From Phialophora verrucosa (Eukaryota > Ascomycota > Eurotiomycetes > Chaetothyriales > Herpotrichiellaceae), in the NCBI GenBank assembly GCA_002099365.1, contig MSED01000002.1, positions 806,001 to 870,000 on the forward strand: a DNA stretch of 64,000 nt, given 5' to 3'. Positions within the stretch are counted from its first letter, which is position 1. Every line of letters starts with the position of its first letter. A model generated the notes under the pieces. The model did not search any database, was not told the DNA's origin, and was given only the letters and a program-made list of their open reading frames with translations. This document shows, in pieces, positions 20,864 to 32,141 of the stretch. The translations under genes were made by a program, and so were the position numbers.

Positions 20864-22364
20864 TGCAGTCGTCATGACTTGACGTGACATGAGCTTTATG
20901 AACATGATACCCGGCCGATGCCATGAACATGATAACCCCCACACAAGTTGCAATGAGATCTTCGAAGCTGTACAACGACCTGTATGAATGAAAAAAAAAC
21001 CAACAATGACAACCCTCCGCTCTATTCCGCGGTGCCACCATCTTCCATTCCTAGAATACATCACAACGACATCCACGCCAGCATCACAGTTCGTAAACTA
21101 TCCCGCCTAGATGTCTCCTTCCCAAGGATGGTAACGAATAGGTACTGTAAGGGCGAGCATACCACTGTATTGTAGCTCCCGTGAGTCTGCTCTCAACGGT
21201 GTACGGAATGAATCAGTTTAGACTCCTTGGCCTTCCGAGCCTGGAGAGCTTTGCAACTCTGGATATTCACTACTACGAGTACTCATGAGGCTGTGAGACT
21301 CCACCTGTCTTCCCACAGAAAATCTCGACGGATGGCCCTACCAACCCCACCTCGTACACACGGCCGCATCATCCATAGCCGAGCACAACTCCAGATTACA
21401 ATCATGGTACATGTACGTAGCAAGTTTGGGGGAAGAGCTTACAAATCGGCAGAATCCCGTGCGCGCTCGAGACTCCGACCAATTGCTTCGAAAATATATA
21501 GTCACAGTTGCGGAGTGCTGTGTACGAGAGCACGAGTACCTAATATTCGCGACGCGAATGCAACGACGCCGGCGTACCGCCGCTGCAGTTGTACATACTA
21601 TGATAGCGCCTTCCACCTTGAGTTGGTTCTTTTGCTCTGGTTTGTTCGAATGGGGGCCACCGGCTCGGTGAGGCGGACTGATCGACGAACCTGGATGGGG
21701 CTGAACTCCGCTGACCTGGGATGACGATGACGGTGTCCTTCCTAAAGAGGTTGTATCATTATCTAAGCCAAGCCAGGGCCACATCAGGCAGACCAGGTTA
21801 GGACAGGAGCGAGCCTCGACCTCATTCCTACTGCGGTAGGGCTAGCCTTACACTGAATCGCAGGATCTGACAGTACTCAGTATCCTACTGTATAGTACGA
21901 GTCCTCGAGCGTGTGAGGCGCGAAATGCACCCGAGGAGCCTGGACGCTCGTCCGTTCCACTCGCTCTGTCGAAACAGGTAAACGACGACTGCCATATAGG
22001 GGTGGGCGGATGTGAGAAGCTGACCTGCTAGTGCCGACGGCGAGAAGCAGGACTCTCTGTGTGTAGGATATATACAATGCAGACAAAGTCCCGGCCAACA
22101 GTACTCGTGAATGTTGATAATTGGACCGAACCGAGGCCGGGCTATTTTCTGCGACGACCCACAGGGGTATTGGGAAAGGTATAAGCACCTACACAAATAT
22201 CATTACACGGTCCTCGTCAGCCGGCAAGTCTGCGGCCCCGGGTCCATATGGCGATCCACGGTGTCTTTTGTCTGAGGAATAAATAAAATGGTGAGAACGG
22301 TAAGAACTTACTGTCCCGTCCTGTCTGTAACGCTTCACTCCTCCAGTCGAAGCGAGAAGGCGCA
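20864..22364. other. Intergenic region upstream of the P450 gene
   Basis: About 1.5 kb with no supportable gene. It contains an A9 run at 20991-20999 and imperfect copies of the CACGAGTACTCGTG-type palindrome (21275-21286, 21531-21540, 22101-22108). The final 200 bases are the likely P450 promoter. Confidence 0.5.
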
Positions 22365-23972
22365 ATGGCTCAGCTCGGTGCATCGCAAGGTCTAGTCGTC
22401 GCTCTGGCTATACTGACAGTAGCAGTCCTTGCGTACAGATCAGTCATTTCCAAGCGACGGTTCAAGAGCAGCCATGCACTCCCACCTGGACCTAGACCAC
22501 GGCTGCTCCTCGGAAACATCCCAGACCTCCCGCCCGCGGGAGCCAAAGAATGGCTTCACTGGCTCAAGCTCAAAGAGCAGTACGGTCCCATCAGCTCGTT
22601 GTCTGTCCTGGGGCAGAACATAATCATCATCAGCGACTACAAGATCGCCGTTGACCTGATGGAGAAGCGTTCGGCCTTCACTTCCTCGCGTCCGATACTC
22701 GAGTTCGGATCTAAGCTGTGTGGCTGGGAGAGAGGACTTGCCATGATGCCGTACTCGCCCAAGATGCGTGCCTATCGGAAGGCACTCCATGCAGTGTTGG
22801 GGACTTCATCCGCCATCGACCCGTTTCGCCCGCTGATTGAGTTGGAGACACGGCGGTTTCTGGTCCGAGTGCTCGACAAGCCTAATGATTTCCTGCAGTC
22901 GATACGCACCCAAGCCGGCGCCATCATTTTGAAGATCGGCTACGGATATACTATTGAGCCACGCGGGCATGACCCTTTGGTCGACCTGGCAGATGAAGGT
23001 CTCGACCAATTCTCAAAGGCTTGTGCGCCGGGTGTGTGGATGGTAGACGTCATCCCTGCGTTGAAATATTTGCCAGAGTGGCTACCTGGCGCAGGTTTCA
23101 AGCGCACAGCACGACACTGGAAGGCGACCCTTCAGGCCGTGGCTGACAAACCGTACACATTCGTGGAGAAGCAGCTCAGGGAAGGCACCGCCGAGCCATC
23201 ATATCTCTCCAAGCTGATCGAAAGCGACAAGGCACCATTGACTGCCGAAGCTGAGGACATTGCTCGCTGGTCAGCCTTTGCATTGTACACTGGCGGTGCC
23301 GACACAACTGTTTCTTCGATGGCGTGCTTCGTCCTCGCAATGACGCTGTACCCGGAAGCACAGAAGAAGGCACAAGTCGAGATCGATGCTGTCATCGGCA
23401 CGTCAAGGCTGCCCACGTTCACGGACCGTACATCTCTTCCATATGTTGACGCTCTGATCAAAGAAGTGCTCCGCTGGCACCCTGTGGCACCGATGGGTGT
23501 GCCTCACTTGACGACGAAAGCAGATGTGTACAACGGCTACCTCATCCCAGAGAACAGTTTGCTTATTCCGAACATATGGGCCATGCTTCACGATCCTGCC
23601 GTCTACCGTGAGCCCGACGTCTTCAACCCTTCGCGCTATCTCGGTGACGGTGCCGAGCCAGATCCACACAACCTATCGTTCGGTTTTGGACGGAGAATCT
23701 GTCCCGGAAAGCTGTTCGCTGATTCCACTCTCTTCTCGACGATCGCGAGTTTCCTGGCTGTGTTTGATGTAAGGAAATGCAGAGACCCGAATGGGAATGA
23801 GATTGTTCCCGAAATCGATTTCCTTCCCGGGTTAATCAGTCACCCAAAGCCGTTCCAGTGTGTCGTCAGGCCAAGATCAGCCCAGCATGAGAGACTGATC
23901 AGAAGTATTGAGATTGAACATCCGTGGCCAGAGCATGGAGATGCAAAGTATCTGGACTCAGCAACGACGTAG
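22365..23972 (+). CDS. Cytochrome P450 monooxygenase (CYP64-like)
   Basis: The product is a single-exon 535-residue microsomal P450. An N-terminal membrane anchor (about residues 9-25) is followed by the proline hinge LPPGPRPRLLLGN, the I-helix oxygen-binding motif GGADTT, the K-helix EVLR, the PSRYLGDG meander region and the haem loop FGFGRRICPG, with Cys446 as axial ligand. It belongs to the fungal group that includes O-methylsterigmatocystin oxidoreductase-type enzymes, which oxidise secondary metabolites. The substrate is unknown. The next gene on the same strand is a condensation-type acyltransferase 2.1 kb away. No polyketide or peptide synthase is visible in the window. Confidence 0.93.
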   Translation: MAQLGASQGLVVALAILTVAVLAYRSVISKRRFKSSHALPPGPRPRLLLGNIPDLPPAGAKEWLHWLKLKEQYGPISSLSVLGQNIIIISDYKIAVDLMEKRSAFTSSRPILEFGSKLCGWERGLAMMPYSPKMRAYRKALHAVLGTSSAIDPFRPLIELETRRFLVRVLDKPNDFLQSIRTQAGAIILKIGYGYTIEPRGHDPLVDLADEGLDQFSKACAPGVWMVDVIPALKYLPEWLPGAGFKRTARHWKATLQAVADKPYTFVEKQLREGTAEPSYLSKLIESDKAPLTAEAEDIARWSAFALYTGGADTTVSSMACFVLAMTLYPEAQKKAQVEIDAVIGTSRLPTFTDRTSLPYVDALIKEVLRWHPVAPMGVPHLTTKADVYNGYLIPENSLLIPNIWAMLHDPAVYREPDVFNPSRYLGDGAEPDPHNLSFGFGRRICPGKLFADSTLFSTIASFLAVFDVRKCRDPNGNEIVPEIDFLPGLISHPKPFQCVVRPRSAQHERLIRSIEIEHPWPEHGDAKYLDSATT

Positions 23973-26079
23973 TTGGGCAGGAGGCGAGAGTACCAGTCTT
24001 TCTAGAGGACTCGAGAGAGTTCTAGCTAGTTGATACAATTTCCGGTAGAGGAGACAGAGCGGGGCGAGTCGTCTGCAGGGGTGGCAGTTTAATACATTTG
24101 GTGGGAACAATGGGCAGACGATGGCGAGGCAAGCATGGTGGAAATGAAGTGTTCGGGCGAGTCAGTTCAAAGTGAAATACCGGAAAGAACAATCTGAAGT
24201 TCTCAATTTTTTTCCCGGCTGATTTTCTCTGACTTTATTCTCACCTCACGCACAAGTGTCAAGCACGACCGAGCTGACTCCGACCGGTAGATTTCGCGAC
24301 AATTCTTCCTCCATCCGCTTGTCGCGGTACTGAAGCCGTTGTGAATGCAGGCAACTCTCAACAACCCTGCGCGAATGGTATATGACAAAGTCCTCCAGAT
24401 GGTCCTGACATCCAGGTAAATTGCTCAAATCCCCGAGAACACAGTTGCAGTCACTGTGAAACCCTCACTCATCGCCGCCTCCTGATGTTTCACTTGTCTT
24501 TCTATCTTCGCTTTCACCTGAGACCAAGTCGGCTCCACGTCCCCCTGCTCCCCGACGGATCTGCGCTCTCGGATGTGACGGGTCTTCAAGCCACACTATG
24601 GTCCTCGCTTGTCTAGCTTCGTCATCTGCTGGACCACGCCTCTCCACCCTAGACAACGAGGTCAACCCGCACCCCTCAAACAGCCACATCCACAACACCT
24701 GTGGTGACGTTAGTGTTGATTGCAATATGTTAGATGGCTTCAGGGTTTCTCAGATCGAGCTTGTGGATCGGGTGGGAGACCGATGGAGATCACCTGCTCG
24801 AATGTTTAGCGTGTCATATGAAGAAGAAGTGTAGCAATAGCCAGCAGCATCACTTCTCCAATACTGGGCCAGAGAACCTCAAAGAGCTGTCGCTTATCAT
24901 TTTGATCGAACTTGAGTATGGCAGAGGAAAGGAAAAGAGAGGCGGAAGGCACGAAGGACCAGTTTTGTGTACGCGAAGACTCGGCTAGGCGCGTCCTGCC
25001 CGCTCTGCGCGCCGATCCACGTCAATTAAAGACCAAGCCACTGGATCAGGAAGTCGTCATCATGATCCTGAGGCTGTTCTCGGCTGCGATGCCACCAAGC
25101 TGGCAGGGAGAGAAATCGAGGTGCCGGCATTGCGCTGGTCATTTTAACATTCTTTAATCTTATTGCCTTGTCGAGCGATCCTCGGATACACCTTCAACAT
25201 CAATGCTGAGATCAAATCAGAACATGCTACCAAATCCCCCGGGGCAATAACGGCAATCATGGTGGATCAGACGTGAGACGCAACCCAATGCACCCTGCTC
25301 CTTGATGAGAACATGGCATGAGAATTTGCAAAATTTGACAATACAGTAAATCGTCCGTATGTAGACACGTGAGACTCCTGGCTTGCAGCTTTGAAAGAAG
25401 TGTGGTCGTCAAGGGGTTAGCTCGAGAGGGTGGCAGCAGCATCGCCATGATCATGATCTAGGGGTTTCACCACAGCGATCGTGTGCTTCAGTTCGCAACC
25501 ACAGGGCCCGATGATGCATGCTTCACGGTAAAACCAGCGTGCTCTCGCAAATATGAGCAACGGGTAACGTAGCCAACAGCTTCGATGGGCACACTGGTCC
25601 GTTGCAGACTTCTTCTGTATGATACCATCTCATCCCATATTCAAAGGCAGCTGTGAGAGACTGGCTGACAAACTTGCCGCTGCTCACTCATTAATGTTCT
25701 CCTCGTTGTGGAATTGGAAGCTTTTTGGGCCCTATTGCTCGACCTCGCCGGATTACCTACCAGCTCGTGAGATCCATTGAGAGAGAAGTACTCTCTCTTG
25801 ACCATGGCGGCGTCGCTGTGAAGGATACTCTCCTGTGCGATAACTGCCTCTAGCCCAGCATGCGTGACAGCTTCTTTGTGGCTGAAGTAGAGAAAGAAAG
25901 GAGTGAGGTTGCAAACAAAGTTCGAGTTCAAGGGGGTTTGCGGGGTACAGCACCCGCGCCCGCAGCCTTGCCGGCTCAAAAGTCCTGACCGCTGTGACAT
26001 GCCCCTCGCGAGAGGAACTCAACGCCGCTATTTCCATTTTTGAGAGCAAGGAGGAAGAGTTTTGAGGAGCAGTATCAAC
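23973..26079. other. Intergenic region between P450 and acyltransferase
   Basis: About 2.1 kb with no gene I can support. An 86-codon minus-strand frame (24465-24725) has no family features. A stretch near 24765-24800 resembles the 3' part of 5S rRNA but is not a full 5S gene. Confidence 0.45.
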
Positions 26080-27885
26080 ATGTCAGCACAGCCGGCCTGG
26101 CTAGAGGGCTATGCTACCGACCGTTATGACTGGGCGCCCATGAGCACCAGCACTCGACCTGCTTTCTATCGACGCATCGGCATTGTTGAAAGCCTCTTCA
26201 ACACCGACGGCATAGACTTCGAAGGCAGGGCGGACCTCACCATCCACCTGCACGTTGAGGCGAGGGCTTCCTTAAGCCGGGAAGCACTGAGAGCTCGTAT
26301 CTGGCTCGTCTGGAGCGTCATGCGGCAGAAGCATGTCTTGCTCTCTAGCAGGGTGGCCACGACACTCGATGTGTCTCCGCATTGCCTCCAGGACACTCCC
26401 TCGGACCGGTTCTACGTCTTCGAACCAAGTCAAGGCCTTGAATCAATGCGTGAAGAGGCGTCTCGGCACATGACGTTTGTTGAGGATCACTATCCCCAGG
26501 TGAACAACGATGAATTCTTCGTCCACACGCTGAACTCCAGCCGACACATTGACGAATCCCAAGCTTTAAGCAAGCTCTATGTCATGCCAATCGGACGCGG
26601 CCAGGGAGGCCTCTATCAACTTCACTTCATGTTCATCGCCGGGCACGAAATCGTCGATGGTCTCACTTCCATGCGCTGGATGTCGGATTTTATCGACCTC
26701 TTGAACCTGTCTGAAGAACAACTGCGAGTTGAGACTCAGAAGCTATGCGCGACATCACCGATCGAGCGACTCCCTCCCGCACAGGAATCCCTCTACCCTC
26801 CGGCGTCTGGATCTCGCGCCAGGCAACGATGGTCGTGGCTTCTGACGCGCATTCTGCGACACACGCGCCGACCGCCCCCAGCCTCGTTCCAGAATCCACT
26901 CCGACGGCGAACACCACTCACCAAAGCCATTGCTCTCGAACCGAAATTTGCAAAAGTCATCGACTATTCACGCACACCGCCTCTGAACACGTTCCCTCTA
27001 CGCGCACTCCTGAGCGGCCCGTCCACCGCACGACTAGCCAGAATATGCCGCTCCGCACGGATCAGTATTGGAAGTGGCTGTTTCGCCCTCGTCGCCGTCG
27101 TCATGATGATGCTCGAAGAGCGGCGCAACCCTGCCATCCCACTACACCAGCGGCTCCCCTTCGTCGGCTCCTTCCCGATAAACCCACGCCCATTCCTCAC
27201 CGGCGCACCCACGACAGGCAAAGAAGACAGCCTCATGCTCGCCTTCAGCGACGGCATCACCCTCCCCTTCCTCCCTAGCAACGTCGATCTCGAGGGCCGG
27301 ATCCGCCTGCTTGGCAAACAGGCTCACCGCCAACTCCGCCAGTACCAGAAACGCCCGAGGAGCCTGGCGGCGGGGGAAGTCCAACTCGGCTCCCGGAGCC
27401 CCACGCAACTCATCCCGCTGCTATATCTGAACACGATGGAGTATCTCGAGAGGAAGAGCCAGCCCGGCAGGCGGCGCGGGTGGGCCATCCAAGGCGGATA
27501 CCCGGCCCGGATGGCTTCACTTGCAACATGCGGCGTGAGTTCGGTTGGCGATCGTGGCTCCATCATCTCGGCGGGCAAGCACGACACGAGCAGACTCCCG
27601 CCACAAGGGGAGGTCATCGCGGACTTTCGGAACCTGGAAACAACGGTGCGGGCGCGCGACGGGGAGTTCCTCGTCGGCGTCGTCGGGGACAAGGACCGTC
27701 TCAGATTCGGCGTCAGCTATGACGGATGCGGTATCGATCCCGACCTGGCGGACGAGTGGAAGACAATCATCGAGAGCATCCTGGAGGGGCAGCCAGAGTC
27801 GGAGGATACGAGCACGAAAACGGACAACATCGGCGTGGATGGCCTGCCTCAAATCAGAGACTCGCGCCGGCTTTCCAGGCTCTAA
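26080..27885 (+). CDS. Condensation-domain-like acyltransferase (Tri3-type)
   Basis: From ATG 26080 (MSAQPAWLEGYATDRYDW) the product is 601 residues; the six codons upstream contain no ATG. The core motif is AGHEIVDG, in which His189 and Asp193 form the HxxxD signature shared by BAHD, Tri3-type and NRPS-condensation-like acyltransferases. The preceding YQLHFMFI strand and the late block RLRFGVSYDGCGI fit the two-lobed chloramphenicol-acetyltransferase fold. Such enzymes acylate hydroxyl groups of secondary metabolites. An arginine- and proline-rich insert (about residues 250-290) separates the lobes. It lies 2.1 kb downstream of a P450 on the same strand and may share a pathway with it. The specific acceptor and donor are unknown. 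Confidence 0.58.
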   Translation: MSAQPAWLEGYATDRYDWAPMSTSTRPAFYRRIGIVESLFNTDGIDFEGRADLTIHLHVEARASLSREALRARIWLVWSVMRQKHVLLSSRVATTLDVSPHCLQDTPSDRFYVFEPSQGLESMREEASRHMTFVEDHYPQVNNDEFFVHTLNSSRHIDESQALSKLYVMPIGRGQGGLYQLHFMFIAGHEIVDGLTSMRWMSDFIDLLNLSEEQLRVETQKLCATSPIERLPPAQESLYPPASGSRARQRWSWLLTRILRHTRRPPPASFQNPLRRRTPLTKAIALEPKFAKVIDYSRTPPLNTFPLRALLSGPSTARLARICRSARISIGSGCFALVAVVMMMLEERRNPAIPLHQRLPFVGSFPINPRPFLTGAPTTGKEDSLMLAFSDGITLPFLPSNVDLEGRIRLLGKQAHRQLRQYQKRPRSLAAGEVQLGSRSPTQLIPLLYLNTMEYLERKSQPGRRRGWAIQGGYPARMASLATCGVSSVGDRGSIISAGKHDTSRLPPQGEVIADFRNLETTVRARDGEFLVGVVGDKDRLRFGVSYDGCGIDPDLADEWKTIIESILEGQPESEDTSTKTDNIGVDGLPQIRDSRRLSRL

Positions 27886-28282
27886 GACAGAAACTTCAGA
27901 GAAAATGTGAAGAATGTTCATATTGCGTGCCGCCTTCTCCCATGTCTACAAGACCATGGGAGTTTGACATTTCAAAGCTTTTTTTGCCGCGGCGCTGTCC
28001 AAAGGAGAACTTTTTCCTAAACACTACACGGGCTCCCCATGCATCCATCCACCGTGACCGTGGCCACCGGCCAGTTTTTTGCTTTTGTGAAAACCTCGTC
28101 TCGTCTGGTCTCGTCCCGACGCAGACAGCTGCACATAGAGATGGTGAGAGCTGTTCGCTAGAAATCATGAAAAAGAATGCGTATGCTCGCCTATACAGAT
28201 TGGTGGGGGTGATGCTGGACATGTGATGTGTGATGGTTGCAAGACAGTGAGCGCCAAAGCTCGGCGGAGATTCGTTTTGCGA
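27886..28282. other. Convergent 3' spacer
   Basis: These 397 bases lie between the convergent stops of the acyltransferase and ILV2. No gene or structured element is evident. Confidence 0.5.
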
Positions 28283-30535
28283 TCAATGACCCGATCGCTG
28301 CTTCATGACGGCTCTCCGATCCTTTTCCTTGGCTAGAAATAAAGTCAGCAAAAGTTCACCTTAGAGGAATATCGCGAAAGCGGCGAAAACAGAGAATGAG
28401 CATCTCAGGGATATGTGCATGCAATGACATACCTTCGTCGTAGACCAAAAATTCGTGGAGACCCGCCCCGGCCGGCACCATCGGCAGGACCGGCACCTTC
28501 TTGTCGGTGATGACTTCGAGAAGAGCGGGACCCTCGCCGGACTCCTCGATCAACCACCTCAGACTGGCCTCCACGTCGGCGGGCTTGAGACATCTCCGTG
28601 CCTGCACACCCATGGCCTCGGCGAGCTTGACAAAGTCGGGGTTCTTCTGGTGCGTGTGGGCGAATCTGTCCTCGTAGAACAAGGACTGCCACTGCGTGAC
28701 CATGCCTTGCTCCTCGTTGTTCAGGACGATGACCTTGACGCCGATCTGGAACTGATTCGCCGTGCTGAGTTCCGTGAGGGTCATGTTGAACGAGGCGTCG
28801 CCGTCGATGTCCACGACGAGAGCGTCGGGACGGGCGACCTTGGCGCCAATGGCGGCGGGTAGGCCGTAGCCCATGGTGCCCAGACCTCCCGAGGTGACCA
28901 TCGTCCTGGGGTGTCGCCATCGGAAATGCTGCGCGGTCCACATCTGATGTTGGCCCACGCCTGTTGCGATGATCGTCTTGTCCTTCATGTGGGCGGTCAT
29001 GTCGGACAGCTTTTCGATAAACTGCTGGGGCTTGATCAGACCGTTGGGGGTCTCCTTCTCGTAGCTGTTCAAGGGGAATCGTGCCTTCCAGTCGTTGATC
29101 TGAGCAAACCATTCGGGCCGGTCCTTCACAGCCTTGACCTTGGGCACGAGTTCGGCTACGTTGGCAGTCACGTCGCCCACCACTGCCTGCGTTGCTTGCA
29201 CCACCTTGTTGATGTTCTTGGGCATGATTTCAAAGTGGACGATCCCTCCGCGCTTCTCTGCTGCGGCGGCCTTTGCTTGCGGTGCAAATTTGCCGATGCT
29301 GCCCGTCACACGGTCGTCGAACCGTGCGCCCAAGGCGATGATGAGATCAGCTTCCTGCATAGCCATGTTGGCATAAGCAGAACCGTGCATACCGAGCATA
29401 TGTAGGGCCTTGGGATCAAGCTCGTCAAACCCGCCGAGACCTTGGAGGGTCGTGGTTACAGGTATGCTGGCCTTGTCGGCCAATTCTTTCAAAAGCTTGG
29501 GACCGTCAGGGGAGCCCAGAATGCCCTGACCGGCGTAGATGATCGGTTTCTTCGCGATATCGATCAGTTCGGCCACGCGGGCGATGCTGCGATCCAACTG
29601 TTTCCTAGACAGATCTCTCGCCGCCAAAGTGGCGGCCGAGGGATGTGCGGGCAGGCTGGATTGCATAGGGATGGGTCTTCGCAGAATGCCGGCTGTCACA
29701 TCCTTGGGCAAGTCGACAAGCACGGGCCCAGGGCGTCCCGAGGTTGCGATCTCAAACGCTTCTTTTATCCTCATGGGCAGTTCAGCCACGTTCTTGACCA
29801 AGACATTCCATTTCGTGCAGGGTCTCGATATGCCGACGACGTCGGCTTCTTGGAAAGCGTCGGTGCCAATAGCGCTTGTTACCACCTGCCCGCAGAACAC
29901 GACCATGGGGGTGCCATCTGAAAAGGCGTCTTGCATCGGCGTTATGACATTTGTGGCACCGGGGCCAGAAGTCACGAGGACGACACCGGGCTTGCCTGAA
30001 GCTCGGGCATAACCTTCTGCCATATGACCGGCGCCCTGTTCATGCTTGGGAAGGATAAATTCAAAGTGTTTGGAATTGTAGATGGCGTCGAAAACTGGGA
30101 GGATGGCACCACCAGGATAGCCAAAGATATGTTTGACACCTTGCCGCAGCATCATTTCGTGGAAGATTTCTCCTCCGCTGAGACCCACAAAGGAGTCGTC
30201 GAGCTCAGGCATTTGCCTGTTGACGAGAGGGGAGGGCTCATGTCGGCGAAAGTCGTGATTGAAAGCGGGACTGGGGAGAGGTCGGTTGCTCCTGCTCACG
30301 GTCAGTGCATGTAACACCGATTAGTCCAGTCCTGTAAAACATACTGTGCTTGAGCAGCCACGGTCGTGGCAGGTCTTTTTGAGTGCTCGGGTGAGGGTTT
30401 GGAAGATTTCCGGTAGGGTGAGAGAGCTGCTGCCGGAGTGGTGGAGGAAAATGGTTGTGAGCAAGAGGGTCTTCGTCGGGATATTGAGCGCATGGCGCTG
30501 GAGCCAGGCCGTATGGCCGTCATCTTGGTCGCCAT
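28283..30535 (-). CDS. ILV2: Acetolactate synthase catalytic subunit, mitochondrial
   Basis: This ThDP- and FAD-dependent enzyme condenses pyruvate (or pyruvate plus 2-ketobutyrate) in valine, leucine and isoleucine synthesis. On the minus strand the exons are 30535-30345, 30291-28433 and 28332-28283, giving 699 residues, close to yeast Ilv2 (687). Exon 1 supplies an arginine/serine-rich mitochondrial targeting sequence (MATKMTAIRPGSSAMRSISR). The second exon carries FGYPGGAILPVFDAIY, HEQGAGHMAEGYARASG, SGPGATN and the ThDP-binding GDASFNMTLTEL block. The last exon encodes only 15 residues (ending MKQRSGH), the normal fungal C-terminus. Both introns (53 and 100 bases) restore frame. A perfect Gcn4/CpcA site lies upstream. 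Confidence 0.95.
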
Positions 30536-30947
30536 GGTGCCTGGCAAGGTCGGTGAGAAGAAGGAAATCCAGTAGCGCGCGTATGGACAGCAAAATAAGA
30601 ACTGGAAGAATTATGAGTCAGGTAAGTGTGAGTGCTGGAGGTGCGGAAGTGGGAGTGGTATGCGGCAGCGACCTCAATCTGCCATTTTTGCCCTTGATTT
30701 TGCGGAGAAGGAGGGTCAGCCAATCACGAGTCAGTGGATGGGGCCGATGTCGCTCTTGGCGGCCACCAGACGAATCCAGAGCGTCGGCCACGCACCAACC
30801 ACAATTGCTCCGATGGTTAATCCGCCACCAAGTTTCCCGAGAACACCAGGAGCGGGAAATGCTTTCCTTATGGCCGGCATTGACACCCTTGGGCTTTGGT
30901 ACAGTCTATAAGTTGGGGCCATCCTCGTCATCGCACTCACTAACCCG
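30536..30947. other. ILV2 promoter and allantoicase 3' flank
   Basis: These 412 bases lie between ILV2 and allantoicase, both on the minus strand. They hold the Gcn4/CpcA element at 30614-30620 and a second imperfect copy (CGAGTCA, about 30728-30734). Confidence 0.6.
30614..30620. promoter_or_regulatory. Gcn4/CpcA general-control site TGAGTCA
   Basis: A perfect TGAGTCA (TGACTCA on the other strand) lies about 80 bases upstream of the ILV2 ATG. Gcn4/CpcA binds this palindrome to activate amino-acid biosynthesis genes during starvation, so the position and gene fit. Confidence 0.7.
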
Positions 30948-32141
30948 CTATGCTCTTCGTCCAAAGATCCTCAACCTCTTGACCCCTCCATCTGGAATGA
31001 TGGTCATCTTCACATGCGTCCAAACATGGCCTTCAGGGGGCTCGGAAACTACCAACTGCTCACCTTCGAAAACATGCTCGTAGTCCGCCTGACAAGGCTG
31101 CTCGCCCTTCACCAGCTCCGTCCATGCTGTGTCCTCAGCCTTGGGGTCAGCTTCTGTGCCCAAGGCCGCCTTCGCAACCTCGGTAGCCCAAGCCTCCACT
31201 CTGACGGCACGGGGAAAGTTCCCTCGGAAGTCCTTGGTATCGACGACTACCTTTTCAATCTTCCGTCCCTTCAATCCTAACTTGATGATGGCCCAGTCCG
31301 TATGACCCTTGACCCTGCTCCTGGCGGTTTCCCAGCCATCTCCCATGTCCTTCCCCCGTCCAGGCAAGACGAGGTAGTGTTTCCCACCAAAATGCTGGTC
31401 CGAGCATTCAATGGCAACACCGCCATTCAGCGCCGCCGCCAGGTCCTCCTGCGGCCTCTCCTCTTGGCCAGATGTCACACTGGCGGGTAACGAAGGGGGA
31501 ACAACAGTGCCATAAACGCGTAACCGCGCGATTCCTCCGTCTGGATACTGCTTTAACCGTAGATGCGTGAACTCCTTCCCTTGCACAGCCGGCCCAGACA
31601 CTTTCCATGCCTGCCGTTGTGAAGGGCCGCATTTACTGGGCGGTAGAATCTCGCCCCAGCCCTTGAAATCCTCCTTCTCAACACCACTACCTTGTTCCTC
31701 CTCTTTCGCCAACGAACACCCGTCCAGCCCTGCCAGCGGAGCTTCGTTGCCGTTGAAGTACGCCGTGTCTACCTCTACGGCGTCTATCCTGGCCACACAG
31801 CCCAGCTTGATCACCACCCAATCGTACTCGTTGGGATTATGTCTGCGTGTTTCCCACCCATCGTACCATGCGCCCGTATGTACGAAGACACCGGGTTTGC
31901 GGATCGGAGGCGTAGGAGTGAGCAAATTAGAGGCCGAGGCAAAGTATTCGTCCGAGAAAGAGAGGATCGACGCTCCAAGCACGGTCGTGGTGATGTTCGT
32001 GGAGGTCGAGAAAGTCGTGTCGATCAGCGACGCCGGGATGGGTGTCACCGTGACGTTGGCTGTCGATGACGAGCTGCTCGAGGGCAGACCTCGGTCGACC
32101 ACCGTCTCAGCAAGGGCTTGTGGTTGGATGTTGACTTCCAT
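30948..32141 (-). CDS. Allantoicase
   Basis: The enzyme hydrolyses allantoate to ureidoglycolate and urea in purine degradation. From ATG 32141 (MEVNIQPQALAETVVDRG) the product is 397 residues. It has the two tandem beta-jellyroll allantoicase repeats: repeat 1 with SFSDEYFASASNLL, VHTGAWYDGWETRRH and DWVVIKLG, and repeat 2 with CSDQHFGGKHYLVLPGRGKD, DGWETARSR and DWAIIKLGLKG. Each repeat closes with a PDGGIARLRVYG or PDGGVKRLRIFG strand. A serine-rich insert (about residues 20-30) is unusual near the N-terminus. The frame is open 20 codons further upstream without ATG. The only other purine-related item in the window is the NCS1 permease remnant about 18 kb away. Confidence 0.94.
   Translation of the reverse strand: MEVNIQPQALAETVVDRGLPSSSSSSTANVTVTPIPASLIDTTFSTSTNITTTVLGASILSFSDEYFASASNLLTPTPPIRKPGVFVHTGAWYDGWETRRHNPNEYDWVVIKLGCVARIDAVEVDTAYFNGNEAPLAGLDGCSLAKEEEQGSGVEKEDFKGWGEILPPSKCGPSQRQAWKVSGPAVQGKEFTHLRLKQYPDGGIARLRVYGTVVPPSLPASVTSGQEERPQEDLAAALNGGVAIECSDQHFGGKHYLVLPGRGKDMGDGWETARSRVKGHTDWAIIKLGLKGRKIEKVVVDTKDFRGNFPRAVRVEAWATEVAKAALGTEADPKAEDTAWTELVKGEQPCQADYEHVFEGEQLVVSEPPEGHVWTHVKMTIIPDGGVKRLRIFGRRA

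Noticed and set aside
21227..21784. Overlapping 150-165-codon frames on both strands before the P450
   Set aside because: Neither frame has recognisable features and they contradict each other; the region looks intergenic.
24760..24810. 5S rRNA-like segment (GGGTGGGAGACC followed by a TGG-GAT-ACC-like stretch)
   Set aside because: Only the 3' third resembles 5S rRNA; the 5' half and internal control region do not match, so it may be chance or a very degraded copy.
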